Source: Mixta calida
GTDB taxonomy: Bacteria; Pseudomonadota; Gammaproteobacteria; Enterobacterales; Enterobacteriaceae
Direction: 5' to 3'
DNA: 64,000 bases
Assembly: GCF_002953215.1 (NCBI RefSeq)
Contig: NZ_CP026378.1
Location: 1,470,540 to 1,534,539 of the forward strand
Under the pieces are notes generated by a model. That model was not told where the DNA came from, did not search any database, and was given only the letters and a program-made list of their open reading frames with translations. Below, piece after piece: positions 25,967-34,685 of this stretch. Within the stretch, counting starts at the first letter, position 1, and each line of letters begins with the position of its first letter. Both the position numbers and the translations under genes were made by a program.

Positions 25967-26003
25967 TCAACTTGTACATTATTTTTTATATTGTACAAGT
26001 TGA
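25967..26003. promoter_or_regulatory. MlrA-type operator (12-bp inverted repeat)
   Basis: TCAACTTGTACA and TGTACAAGTTGA are perfect inverted repeats separated by 13 AT-rich bases. From memory, the published MlrA site at E. coli csgD is TTGTACA, about 12 bp, TGTACAA, so the core and spacing nearly agree. It lies 60 bp upstream of mlrA and 62 bp upstream of the divergent regulator, so it could serve both. Confidence 0.75.
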
Positions 26004-26064
26004 TCGCCGCCACAAAAGCGCGCATTCTCATAATGGAGAAATTATCTCTCATATGGGAAAAGCG

Positions 26065-26619
26065 ATGAACGAGACTGACCAACGCCTTGCTCAGCGGTTG
26101 ATAACCCTACGCCAGGAGCGGGGCTGGACGCTGGAGCAGCTGGCTAAGTGTACCAGCATCAGCCGCGCGACGCTGTCGCGCATCGAGCGCGCAGAGATCA
26201 GCCCGACCGCCACGCTGCTGAATAAGCTTTGCGTCGCCTATGGGCTAACTATGTCGCGCCTGCTGAGCGAAGTGGAAGAGAACGTTGCGCAGCACCTGAC
26301 GCCACCGCAGCAGCCGGTCTGGCAGGATCGCGAACAGGGATTTATCCGACGCGGGCTGTCGCCGCCTGCCAGCGGCTACCGTGCGGAGATGATAGAAGGC
26401 GTGCTGCGGCCCGGAGCGCTCATTGCGTACGACGCGCCGCCGGTGCCGGGCATCGAGCAGCATATCTGGCTGCTGGCGGGCGTGTTGATAATTGAAGCGA
26501 GCGGAGCGCGCTGGCGGCTGGAGGCGGGCGATACGCTGCGTTTCCATCTGTACGGCGCCTCGGCATTTCATGCGCCGGAAGCGGAGGGCGCGCGTTACTT
26601 ACTGGTGGTGTGTCGATGA
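26065..26619 (+). CDS. XRE-cupin transcriptional regulator
   Basis: A 184-aa regulator: XRE helix-turn-helix at about 8-62 (LITLRQERGWTLEQLAKCTSISRATLSRIERAEISPT, abbreviated by region) and a C-terminal cupin fold (GALIAYDAPPVPGIEQHIWLL to FHAPEAEGARYLLVV). Such proteins sense small metabolites; the ligand is unknown. The first in-frame ATG (26053) has no well-placed ribosome-binding site; ATG 26065 has GGGA 7 bases ahead, so I use it. The stop overlaps the next gene by ATGA, so it is coupled to a GNAT acetyltransferase. The MlrA-type palindrome lies just upstream. Confidence 0.8.
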   Translation: MNETDQRLAQRLITLRQERGWTLEQLAKCTSISRATLSRIERAEISPTATLLNKLCVAYGLTMSRLLSEVEENVAQHLTPPQQPVWQDREQGFIRRGLSPPASGYRAEMIEGVLRPGALIAYDAPPVPGIEQHIWLLAGVLIIEASGARWRLEAGDTLRFHLYGASAFHAPEAEGARYLLVVCR

Positions 26620-27137
26620 TTGAATATCAGGTAATGGATGGTGGTCAGGCGCGTAGCGAGCTGGAAGCCCTGACTGACGTATTGCAGGGCTGCGTATCAG
26701 AGGGCGCCAGCGTGGGATTTATCGATCCTGAAGATCGGCAGATCATGCGAAATTTCTGGCAGGACACATTCGTCGGCCTCGATCGCGGCGATCGGCTGCT
26801 GCTGGTGGCGCGCGACGGCGGGAGGCTGGTGGCGACGGTAATGATCTTCTGGAATAACATGCCTAATGGCCGCCATCGTGCGGAAATCGGCAAGCTGCTG
26901 GTGCATCCGCGCGCGCGGCGTCAGGGCATCGCGCGCCAGCTGATGCAGCTGGCAGAGCAGCGGGTGAAGGAGGCGGGGCGCAGCCTGATGGTGCTGGATA
27001 CCCGCAGCGGCGACGTCGCCAGTCTGCTTTATTTGTCGTTGGGCTGGGAGATAGCCGGAGCCATTCCTTTCTATGCGCAGTCGACAGAAGGCGCGATGGA
27101 CGCCACGACCGTAATGTATAAGCGGCTGACCGTGTAA
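26616..27137 (+). CDS. GNAT-family N-acetyltransferase
   Basis: A 173-aa acetyl-CoA-dependent acetyltransferase. The acetyl-CoA motif A is clear (AEIGKLLVHPRARRQGIARQLM, about residues 89-109), with the V-L-D-T-R strand and ALxxSLGW-like region after it (SLLYLSLGWEIAGAIPFYA). The substrate is unknown. The ATG at 26616 overlaps the upstream stop by 4 bp, which fixes the start against the GTG at 26610. XRE-cupin/GNAT pairs are common and usually detoxify or modify a metabolite sensed by the regulator. Confidence 0.85.
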   Translation: MIEYQVMDGGQARSELEALTDVLQGCVSEGASVGFIDPEDRQIMRNFWQDTFVGLDRGDRLLLVARDGGRLVATVMIFWNNMPNGRHRAEIGKLLVHPRARRQGIARQLMQLAEQRVKEAGRSLMVLDTRSGDVASLLYLSLGWEIAGAIPFYAQSTEGAMDATTVMYKRLTV

Positions 27138-27211
27138 CGGGTTGTCGCACCTTTCGCCGGTTGCGGAAGCCATCTTCCAGATTCGCCGATAAGCGGCTGA
27201 CGTCAGCGCCA

Positions 27212-27231
27212 TACTGTGTAAAAATACAGGT
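27212..27231 (+). promoter_or_regulatory. LexA (SOS) box of dinG
   Basis: tactgtgtaaaaatacaggt fits CTG-N10-CAG with an AT-rich centre (core 27214-27229). It is 24 bp before the dinG start, the expected place for an SOS operator. Confidence 0.8.
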
Positions 27232-27254
27232 CATTAAGGCAGGAAGAGAGCAAG

Positions 27255-29423
27255 ATGGCACTAACCGCAGCGTTAAAAGCGCAGATCGGCGAATGGTATA
27301 AAGCGCTGCAGCAGCAGGTTCCCGATTTCATTCCGCGCGCGCCGCAACGGCAGATGATCGCCGAAGTAGCGAAAACTTTAGCTGGCGACGACGGCCGTCA
27401 CCTGGCGATTGAAGCGCCCACCGGCGTGGGCAAAACCCTTTCCTATCTGATCCCCGGCATCGCCGTCGGGCGCGCCGAAGAGAAGCCGCTGGTGATCAGC
27501 ACCGCGAACGTGGCGTTGCAGGATCAGATCTTCAGCAAGGATCTGCCGCTGCTGCAGAAAATCATTCCCGAACTGAAATTTACCGCCGCCTTTGGGCGGG
27601 GGCGCTATGTCTGTCCGCGTAACCTCAATGCGTTGGCGACCGATAGCGAAAAGCAGGGCGACCTGCTGCTGTTTCTCGATGACGAGATGGTGGCAAGCAA
27701 AGAAGAACGCAAAATCTGCGAAAAGCTCGAAAAATCGCTGAATCGCCATCAGTGGGACGGCCTGCGCGACCACAGCGAAGAGAATATCGGCGACGCGCTC
27801 TGGCAGCGACTCAGCACCGATAAGGCCAACTGCCTGGCGCGCAACTGTCACTGGTATCGCGAATGCCCCTTTTTCGTCGCCCGCCGTGAGATCGAGCAGG
27901 CGGACGTGGTGGTGGCGAACCATGCGCTGGTGATGGCGGCGCTGGAAAGCGAATCGGTGCTGCCGCCGGCGAAAAACCTGCTGCTGGTTTTGGATGAAGG
28001 ACATCATCTGCCGGAGGTGGCGCGCGATGCGCTGGAGACCAGCGCCGATATTTCGCCCGGCTTCACCAGCCTGCAGCTCGATCTCTTTGTCCGTCTGGTG
28101 GAAACCTGCATGGCGCAGTTTCGGCCCAAAACGCCGCCGCCGTTGGCGAACCCGGAGCGGCTGAAAACCCATTGTGACGAATGGCGCGAGCATCTCGCCA
28201 GACTGACGCGCATGCTGGCGCTCTTTCTGCCGCCGGAGCCGCAGGAGGGCGAACATCGCTTCGAGATGGGGCAGTTGCCGGAGGAGATGCAGACGCTGTG
28301 CGCCCGACTCTTTAAGCTGAGCGACGGGCTGCGTGGCCTGGCGGAAGGGCTGCTGAACGATCTCAGCGAGAAAACCGGCCAGTATGACGTGGTACGCCTG
28401 CAGCGCACGCTGCTGCAAATGAACCGCGCCTTTGGCTGGTTTGAAGGCATCAACAAACTGTGGCGGCTCGCGTCGATGGAGCAGGCGTCCGGCGCGCCGG
28501 TCTCTAAGTGGGTAAGCCGCGAACTGCGCGAAGGCCAGCCGCACCTCTTTTTTCACTGCGCCGGCATCCGCGTCAGCGAACAGCTGGAGAAGCTGCTGTG
28601 GCGCAAGGTGCCGCATGTGGTGCTCACCTCCGCCACGCTACAGTCGCTGAACAGCTTTAACCGGCTGCAGGAGCTTTCCGGCCTGAATGAAAAGGTGGGC
28701 GACCGCTTTGTGGCGCTCGGCTCGCCGTTCAACCATGTCGAACAGGGCAAGCTGGTGATCCCGCAGATGCGCTACGAGCCGCTGATGGCTAACGAAGCGC
28801 AGCACATTGCTGAAATGGCGCATTTCTTTCGCCATCAGGTCAAAGCGGGACTGCATAAAGGGATGCTGGTGCTGTTCGCCAGCAACCGCGCCATGCAGCA
28901 GTTTCTTACCCATCTGACCGATCTGCGGCTGATGTTGCTGGTGCAGGGCGATCAGCCGCGCTACCGGCTGGTGGAGCTGCACCGCAAACGAGTGCAGCAG
29001 GGCGAGGCGAGCGTGCTGGTCGGGTTGCAATCCTTTGCCGAGGGGCTCGATCTCAAAGGCGAACTGCTGACGCAGGTGCATATTCATAAAATCGCTTTTC
29101 CGCCGGTGGACAGTCCGGTAATTTTGACCGAAGGTGAGTGGCTGAAAAGCCTGAAGCGCTACCCGTTTGAGGTGCAAAGCCTGCCCAGCGCCTCCTTTAC
29201 TCTGATTCAGCAGGTGGGGCGGCTGATCCGCAGTCATCACTGCACCGGCGAAATTGTGATTTACGATCGCCGACTGCTCACCAAAGCGTACGGCGCGCGG
29301 CTGTTGAACGCGCTGCCGGTGTTTCCCATCGCGCAGCCGCCGATGCCTGAAGGGGCGAAAGCGCTGCCGCCCAGCGCTAAAACGGCCCCGGCGGGTCGGC
29401 GTCGAAAAAAGGAAAAGCGTTAA
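27255..29423 (+). CDS. dinG: ATP-dependent DNA helicase DinG
   Basis: A 722-aa XPD-like superfamily 2 5'-3' helicase that resolves R-loops and forked structures after damage. Walker A EAPTGVGKT with Lys60; four iron-sulfur cysteines C120, C193, C198 and C204; DEGH box at 247-250; late motifs SATLQSLNSF, GLQSFAEGLDLKGE and QQVGRLIRS. Length agrees with the E. coli protein (716). AGGAAGAG precedes the ATG. It is preceded by a LexA box and followed without a gap by ybiB, so both should be SOS-induced. Confidence 0.97.
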   Translation: MALTAALKAQIGEWYKALQQQVPDFIPRAPQRQMIAEVAKTLAGDDGRHLAIEAPTGVGKTLSYLIPGIAVGRAEEKPLVISTANVALQDQIFSKDLPLLQKIIPELKFTAAFGRGRYVCPRNLNALATDSEKQGDLLLFLDDEMVASKEERKICEKLEKSLNRHQWDGLRDHSEENIGDALWQRLSTDKANCLARNCHWYRECPFFVARREIEQADVVVANHALVMAALESESVLPPAKNLLLVLDEGHHLPEVARDALETSADISPGFTSLQLDLFVRLVETCMAQFRPKTPPPLANPERLKTHCDEWREHLARLTRMLALFLPPEPQEGEHRFEMGQLPEEMQTLCARLFKLSDGLRGLAEGLLNDLSEKTGQYDVVRLQRTLLQMNRAFGWFEGINKLWRLASMEQASGAPVSKWVSRELREGQPHLFFHCAGIRVSEQLEKLLWRKVPHVVLTSATLQSLNSFNRLQELSGLNEKVGDRFVALGSPFNHVEQGKLVIPQMRYEPLMANEAQHIAEMAHFFRHQVKAGLHKGMLVLFASNRAMQQFLTHLTDLRLMLLVQGDQPRYRLVELHRKRVQQGEASVLVGLQSFAEGLDLKGELLTQVHIHKIAFPPVDSPVILTEGEWLKSLKRYPFEVQSLPSASFTLIQQVGRLIRSHHCTGEIVIYDRRLLTKAYGARLLNALPVFPIAQPPMPEGAKALPPSAKTAPAGRRRKKEKR

Positions 29424-30404
29424 ATGTTGCAGTACAGCAAACTGATTAAAGAAGTGGGACGCGGCAAAAACCACGCGCGCGATCTTGATGAGGAGAGCGC
29501 TTACCAGCTCTACCGCGCCATGCTGAATGACGACGTGCCGGAGCTGGAGCTGGGCGCGTTGCTGATCGCAATGCGCATCAAGGGCGAAGGCGAAACGGAG
29601 ATGGCGGGCTTTTACCGCGCGCTACAGGAGCGTGTGCTTACCTTAACGCCGCCCGCTGACCAGCCGTTGCCGATTGTGATCCCCAGCTACAACGGCGCGC
29701 GTCGCCAGGGCAACCTGACGCCGCTGCTGGCGCTGCTGCTCTCTCGTCTTGGTTTTCCGGTGGTGGTGCATGGCGTCAGCGAAGATGAAACGCGCGTGAC
29801 CAGCGAGGCGGTCTTTCAGGCGCTGGGCGTTGCGCCCGTCGCTGACGCGCAGAGCGCGCAGGCGAAGCTGGCGCAGGGCGAGCCGGTATTTATCACCGTC
29901 GATACGCTCTGCCCGCCGCTGGCGAAGCAGCTGGCGCTGCGCTGGCGGCTGGGCGTGCGTAACAGCGCGCATACGCTGGCCAAGTTGATGACGCCGTTCG
30001 GCGAGGCGGCGGCGCTGCGTCTCGCCAGCGTTTCACATCCTGAATATATTCCGCGCGTCGGCAAGTTTTTCAGCGCGCACGGCGGCCTGGCATTGCTGCT
30101 GAACGGTACCGAAGGCGAGGTTTACGCCAATCCGCTGCGCTGCCCGGCCATCAGTCTGATCGATGGCGCAGGCGCGGAGCCGCAGGAGCTGCTGGCGCGT
30201 CAGCCAGAGCAGAGCTGCGACCTGCCGCAGAGCAAAGAGGCCGCTGTCACCGCTGCCTGGATCCAGCAGGTGCTGGACAAAGCGCGCCCTGTGCCGCAGT
30301 CGCTGCGTTTGCAGATCGCCTGTTGTTACGTCGCCAGCGGTCGCAGCCCATCGCTGGAAGCGGGGCTGGCGCAGCTGGAGGCCGCCGGTTATCCGGCACC
30401 CTGA
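29424..30404 (+). CDS. ybiB: YbiB, TrpD2-family DNA-binding protein
   Basis: A 326-aa protein with the anthranilate-phosphoribosyltransferase-like fold: N-terminal helical domain (GRGKNHARDLDEESAYQLYRAML) and C-terminal alpha/beta domain (PSYNGARRQGNLTPLLALLL, GVRNSAHTLAKLMTPFG). E. coli YbiB binds single- and double-stranded nucleic acid without sequence preference and lies in the dinG operon. Here its ATG abuts the dinG stop, so the two are co-transcribed. Its role in repair is inferred from the operon. Confidence 0.93.
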   Translation: MLQYSKLIKEVGRGKNHARDLDEESAYQLYRAMLNDDVPELELGALLIAMRIKGEGETEMAGFYRALQERVLTLTPPADQPLPIVIPSYNGARRQGNLTPLLALLLSRLGFPVVVHGVSEDETRVTSEAVFQALGVAPVADAQSAQAKLAQGEPVFITVDTLCPPLAKQLALRWRLGVRNSAHTLAKLMTPFGEAAALRLASVSHPEYIPRVGKFFSAHGGLALLLNGTEGEVYANPLRCPAISLIDGAGAEPQELLARQPEQSCDLPQSKEAAVTAAWIQQVLDKARPVPQSLRLQIACCYVASGRSPSLEAGLAQLEAAGYPAP

Positions 30405-30443
30405 GCATCAGCCTGCGCGCGTTGACGCCTGCGTGAACGTTAA

Positions 30444-30461
30444 TATCGGCGCGCGCCGATA
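30444..30461. repeat. 18-bp perfect palindrome after ybiB
   Basis: TATCGGCGCGCGCCGATA, between converging ybiB and the M20 peptidase gene. It could act as a weak bidirectional terminator; no T-run on either side. Confidence 0.5.
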
Positions 30462-30507
30462 GCCTGTGCGCGCTTTACTCCGAACGTACGACGACAGGCC
30501 AGTTATC

Positions 30508-31698
30508 TTACGCTGAGTTTGCGACAGCAGAAGCTGAGCCTGCCGCGCGCGGCAGGCGGGTTTCTACCAGCCGTTGCCAAAAGGCGACGCCATGCTCAAT
30601 CAGCGCATCGTTGAAGTCGTAGCTGGCGTTGTGCAGCGGGCGAGAGGGCGTTTCGCCATCAGCGCCCAGCCAGAAGTAGGCGCCGGGACATACTTCCAGC
30701 ATGCAGGCGAAATCTTCTGAGGCCATCGACGGATTCACCTGCCAGCGTACTTTCTCAGCGCCGCACTGCGCTGTCGCCACCTTGCGGATTAGCGCGGCAG
30801 CCTCGGCGTCGTTCTGCGTCACCGGGTAGCCGGGATACCAGCGGATCTGCCCCTCGACGCCCATGGGCTGCGGCAGCGTATGAACGAACGACGCCACCAG
30901 CGCCAGCACCTTTTCCCGCACTTCGCTTTGCAGACAGCGCACCGTGCCGCGCAGCGTGACTGTTTCGGGGATAACGTTAATCGCTTCGCCGCCCTGAATC
31001 TGAGTGACGCTGACCACCGACGAGGCGAGCGGCGACAACCGACGCGCCGGAATGGTTTGCAGCGCCAGGATCAGCTGCGCCGCCGCCACCAGCGGATCGG
31101 CGCCGCTTTCCGGCATCGCGGCGTGGCAGCTTTTCCCGGTGAGGGTAATGTCAAACGAATCCAGCGAGGCCATCATCGCGCCGCTGTTGACTGCAATCTC
31201 GCCTACCGGCAGCCCCGGCCAGTTATGCAGCGCATAGACCGCATCCATTGGAAAACGCTGAAATAATCCTTCCTCCACCATCTTGCGCGCGCCGCCGAGG
31301 TTCTCCTCCGCCGGCTGGAAAATAAAGTGGACGGTGCCGCTGAAGCGGCGCGTCTGCGCCAGCCATTTGGCGCTGGCCAGCAGCATGGCGGTGTGGCCGT
31401 CGTGACCGCAGGCGTGCATGACGCCGGGTTGCTGCGAGCGCCAGGCGGCCTCTCCCAGCTCGGTTACCGGCAGCGCGTCCATATCCGCCCGCAGGCCGAT
31501 GGTTTCGCCCGGCCCGGTCTCCAGCGTGCCGATGACGCCGGTGCCCGCCAGTCCGGTCGCTACCTGTAACCCGAAACTGCGCAATTTTTCCGCCACGAAA
31601 CGGGCGGTATTCTGTTCCTGATAGCCCAGCTCCGGCCGGGCGTGCAGCTGACGGCGCCACTGCACCGCCTCTTCAATCAACGCTGCGGGTAAGCTCAT
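30508..31698 (-). CDS. M20-family amidohydrolase (hippurate/N-acyl-amino-acid type)
   Basis: A 396-aa cytoplasmic metallo-amidohydrolase of the HipO/IAA-amino-acid hydrolase branch. The metal-binding residues are in place: RADMDALPV, HACGHDGHT, FQPAEEN, the lid-domain TGKSCHAAMPESG, and PLHNASYDFND at the end. It would remove an acyl group from an amino acid; the acyl group is unknown. It is followed on the same strand by unrelated enzymes and preceded (upstream, 31699-31806) by an aldo-keto reductase on the same strand, so a loose operon is possible. The start at 31698 has AGAGGAC before it. Confidence 0.88.
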   Translation of the reverse strand: MSLPAALIEEAVQWRRQLHARPELGYQEQNTARFVAEKLRSFGLQVATGLAGTGVIGTLETGPGETIGLRADMDALPVTELGEAAWRSQQPGVMHACGHDGHTAMLLASAKWLAQTRRFSGTVHFIFQPAEENLGGARKMVEEGLFQRFPMDAVYALHNWPGLPVGEIAVNSGAMMASLDSFDITLTGKSCHAAMPESGADPLVAAAQLILALQTIPARRLSPLASSVVSVTQIQGGEAINVIPETVTLRGTVRCLQSEVREKVLALVASFVHTLPQPMGVEGQIRWYPGYPVTQNDAEAAALIRKVATAQCGAEKVRWQVNPSMASEDFACMLEVCPGAYFWLGADGETPSRPLHNASYDFNDALIEHGVAFWQRLVETRLPRAAGSASAVANSA

Positions 31699-31806
31699 AG
31701 CGGTCCTCTCTTCTGGCCATGCCTCGTTGCATGGCGGCTTATCCTCACTCTAGAAGAGAGAATTGGGGGCGTCTATCGGTCCGTGCGGAAAACGCGGACG
31801 CGCGGG

Positions 31807-32892
31807 CTATTTGATCTTTAGATCGCGACGGTTTTCCAGCGTGTCGAAATATTCGCGCAGGAACACCTCTTCGGCCGGATCGAGACGATCCATCCCGGCG
31901 GTATAGCGATGCCAGTAAGGATAGCGCGGCGCCGGACGGGTCGCTTTTTCAATGCGCGTGCGCTGTTCGTCGCTCAGTTGCAGCTCGGCCGCCGCCAGGT
32001 TGTCGCGCAGGTGCGCTTCGGTGCGCGAGCCGACAATCAGCGAGGTAATACCCGGACGGGTCAGCAGCCAGGCGAGACAAACGCGCGCCGGCGAAACGCC
32101 CAGCTCTTCCCCCACCTGCGCCAGCGTCTCGATCACGTCGTAGGCGTGATCCATATTGTGCACATAAGGTTCGGTCCAGCCGTTGCCCTGACGGGAGTCG
32201 GCAGAGGTTTTCTCGCCGCGTCGCACCGTGCCGGTCAGCAGCCCTTCGCCCATCGGCCCCCAGATCAGCGTGCCGACATTCTGGTCAAGCGCCAGCGGCA
32301 GCAGTTCGAACTCCGCCTCGCGTGATTCCGGCGTGTAGTAGATCTGCTGGCTGGTGGGTTTGCTGAGCCCCAGCTGCTCCGCCTTACCCAGCGTTTTCAT
32401 CATCTGCCAGCCGCTATAGTTGGAGGTGCCCCAGTAGCGGATTTTGCCGCTTTGCACCAGCGACTCCAGCGCGTAGAGCGTCTCTTCAACCGGCGTCACG
32501 CCGTCCCAGTTATGGATTTGCAGAATATCGATATGGTCGGTTTTCAGGCGGCGCAGGCTGTTTTCGCACGATTTGATCAGATGATGGCGGGTAGCGCCGC
32601 TGTCGTTGGGATCGTCGCTCATCGGGCTGCGCGCCTTGGTCATCAAAATCACCTTCTGACGCAGGTCGCCTAACGCTTCGCCCAGCACGCTTTCCGCTTC
32701 GCCTTTAGAGTAGAGATCGGCGGTATCGACGCAGTTGACGCCCGCCTCCAGCGCAATCTCCAGAAAGCGGCGCGCCGTGCGCGCATCCACGTTGCCGACC
32801 TTCTCGAAGCCGTTGCTGCCGCCAAAGGTAAGGGTGCCCATCGTCAGGGTTGAAAGATAAAGGCCGGACTGACCGAGCTGTCGATATTGCAT
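31807..32892 (-). CDS. Aldo/keto reductase
   Basis: A 361-aa NADPH-dependent TIM-barrel oxidoreductase. Catalytic tetrad: Asp and Tyr in NCVDTADLYSKG, Lys in VILMTKA, His in DILQIHNWDG. The C-terminal cofactor region SLIVGSRTEAHLRDNLAA is typical of the YajO/Kv-beta-like AKR branch. Substrate unknown. ATG 32892 is used since GGAGG lies 5 bases ahead; a GTG one codon upstream is too close to it. The tail (RYPYWHRYTAGMDRLDPAEEVFL) is longer than in small AKRs. Confidence 0.88.
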   Translation of the reverse strand: MQYRQLGQSGLYLSTLTMGTLTFGGSNGFEKVGNVDARTARRFLEIALEAGVNCVDTADLYSKGEAESVLGEALGDLRQKVILMTKARSPMSDDPNDSGATRHHLIKSCENSLRRLKTDHIDILQIHNWDGVTPVEETLYALESLVQSGKIRYWGTSNYSGWQMMKTLGKAEQLGLSKPTSQQIYYTPESREAEFELLPLALDQNVGTLIWGPMGEGLLTGTVRRGEKTSADSRQGNGWTEPYVHNMDHAYDVIETLAQVGEELGVSPARVCLAWLLTRPGITSLIVGSRTEAHLRDNLAAAELQLSDEQRTRIEKATRPAPRYPYWHRYTAGMDRLDPAEEVFLREYFDTLENRRDLKIK

Positions 32893-32960
32893 CACTTCCT
32901 CCGCATCGTCGTTAAGTTAAGCCGTTAACGTTTTAGCGTAGTTAAGTGACGACGATCACG

Positions 32961-32983
32961 CAAAAGCCGGGCTACGCCCGGCT
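32961..32983 (-). terminator. Terminator of the flavin reductase gene
   Basis: On the minus strand AGCCGGGC-GTA-GCCCGGCT is followed by TTTTG, just after the stop at 32990. Confidence 0.7.
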
Positions 32984-32989
32984 GCGGCG

Positions 32990-33622
32990 CTACGTTTTAC
33001 GGGCATCGGGGCGCACCAGATCGAAGCGCTGATCCTCGCTGATGCCGTACCAGGCGCTGGGGCCGCCTGCGCGCAGCACCGGCTGCGCTTTGCTGGTCTG
33101 GTAGATCCCTTCTTCCAGCAGCGCGGGGTCGATATGCACCGCCACCACTTCGCCCAGGATCAGCCAGCCCTCCAGCGGCTCGCCGTCAGCGTTGTGCAGC
33201 TGCAAATGCTGCGTCAGGCGACACTCAAAGTTGACCGGGCTTTCCGCCACCATCGGCGCGTTGACATGGCTGCCCGTCAGCGGCGTCAGGCCGGTCAGGG
33301 CGAACTCATCCACCTCATGCGCCACCGACGCAGAGCTTTCATTGGCCGCCTCCGCCAGCGGACGCGTCACCAGATTCCAGACGAATTCGCCGGTTTCCAG
33401 AATATTGCGCACGCTGTCTTTTTTACCCTGGCTGGAGAAGCCGATAATCGGCGGATGGTAGTTAAAGCAGTTAAAGAAGCTGTAGGGCGCCAGGTTGCGC
33501 ACGCCAGCTGCGCTCTGCGAGCTGATCCAGCCGATAGGGCGCGGCGCGATGATGGCGTTCAGCGGATCGTGCGGCAGGCCGTGGCCGACGCGCGGTTGGT
33601 AGGAGTAGCGTTGACGAGACAT
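32990..33622 (-). CDS. Flavin reductase-like (DIM6/NTAB) FMN-binding protein
   Basis: A 210-aa split-barrel flavoprotein: [17 protein letters not shown] at the start, [22 protein letters not shown] for FMN binding, [18 protein letters not shown] and the [16 protein letters not shown] strand. The family reduces or binds FMN, often beside an oxygenase; none is adjacent here, so the partner is unknown. Its own terminator follows. Divergent from rlmF, with 124 bp between them. Confidence 0.88.
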   Translation of the reverse strand: MSRQRYSYQPRVGHGLPHDPLNAIIAPRPIGWISSQSAAGVRNLAPYSFFNCFNYHPPIIGFSSQGKKDSVRNILETGEFVWNLVTRPLAEAANESSASVAHEVDEFALTGLTPLTGSHVNAPMVAESPVNFECRLTQHLQLHNADGEPLEGWLILGEVVAVHIDPALLEEGIYQTSKAQPVLRAGGPSAWYGISEDQRFDLVRPDARKT

Positions 33623-33746
33623 AGTTATCCTTATCGGGAATGAATCTTCACATCTTAGCCTGTTCAGCGCGAAAAAAAGCGCGGCAATTGTTTACGCTTT
33701 TTTCCGCAGCGGGTATCTTACGCGCCGTTACCAGAGAGAGAGCCTG

Positions 33747-34682
33747 ATGAAACAGCCCGCCACTAAAAACCAACTGCATCCCCGTAACCGTCATCGCGAA
33801 CGCTATGACATTCCCGCGCTGATCGCCGCGCATCCGCCGTTGCAGCCCTTTATTGTTATCACGCCGCGCGGCGACCAGTCGGTCGATTTCGCCGATCCGC
33901 AGGCGGTGAAAGCCCTGAACCAGGCGCTGCTGAAACATTTTTATCAGGTTGAACGCTGGGATATCCCGGAAGGTTTCCTCTGCCCGCCGGTGCCGGGACG
34001 GGCGGACTATCTGCACTATCTGGCCGACCTGCTGGCGACGGACAACGGCGGCCAGCCGCCGCGCGATATTAACGTGCTGGATATCGGTTGCGGCGCCAAC
34101 TGCATCTATCCGCTGATTGGCTATCGTGAATATGGCTGGCGTTTTACCGGCTCCGAGGTGAACGCGCAGGCGATGAAGGCGGCGGGCGCAATCCTGGACG
34201 CCAATCCGACGCTGCGCCGCGGCATCCGCCTGCGTCGCCAGGCGCAGAGCAACAAGATTTTCCACGGCATCATCCATAAGAACGAGTTCTATCAGGCGAC
34301 GCTGTGTAACCCGCCGTTCCACGCCTCAAGCGAGCAGGCGGCGGAAGGCAGCGCGCGTAAGGCGCGCAACCTGGGGCTGGCGAAAGGTGCGCCGCTGAAC
34401 TTTGGCGGCCAGCAGGCGGAGCTGTGGTGCGAAGGGGGCGAGAAAGCCTTTATCGGCCAGATGATCGCCGAAAGTATCGATTACGCGCGGCAGGTAGTCT
34501 GGTTTACCTCACTGGTTTCACGCCGCGAACACCTTCCGACGCTGCGCCAGGCGCTGACCAACGTTGGCGCGCGCGAGGTGCGTATTATCGATATGGCGCA
34601 GGGGCAGAAGCAGAGCCGCTTTATCGCCTGGAGTTTTCAGGACGACGCCGCGCGGGCGCGGCTGATGAAACCGCGCCCCTGA
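33747..34682 (+). CDS. rlmF: 23S rRNA (adenine-1618-N6)-methyltransferase
   Basis: A 311-aa SAM-dependent methyltransferase matching RlmF/Ybi[22 protein letters not shown] at the N-terminus (split at about residue 10-30), SAM motif [16 protein letters not shown], catalytic NPPFH (adenine N6-methylase motif) followed by [18 protein letters not shown], and [22 protein letters not shown]. It modifies A1618 in 23S rRNA. GAGAGAG precedes the ATG. It converges on ybiO with only 3 bp between stops, the same order as in E. coli. Confidence 0.95.
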   Translation: MKQPATKNQLHPRNRHRERYDIPALIAAHPPLQPFIVITPRGDQSVDFADPQAVKALNQALLKHFYQVERWDIPEGFLCPPVPGRADYLHYLADLLATDNGGQPPRDINVLDIGCGANCIYPLIGYREYGWRFTGSEVNAQAMKAAGAILDANPTLRRGIRLRRQAQSNKIFHGIIHKNEFYQATLCNPPFHASSEQAAEGSARKARNLGLAKGAPLNFGGQQAELWCEGGEKAFIGQMIAESIDYARQVVWFTSLVSRREHLPTLRQALTNVGAREVRIIDMAQGQKQSRFIAWSFQDDAARARLMKPRP

Positions 34683-34685
34683 CGC

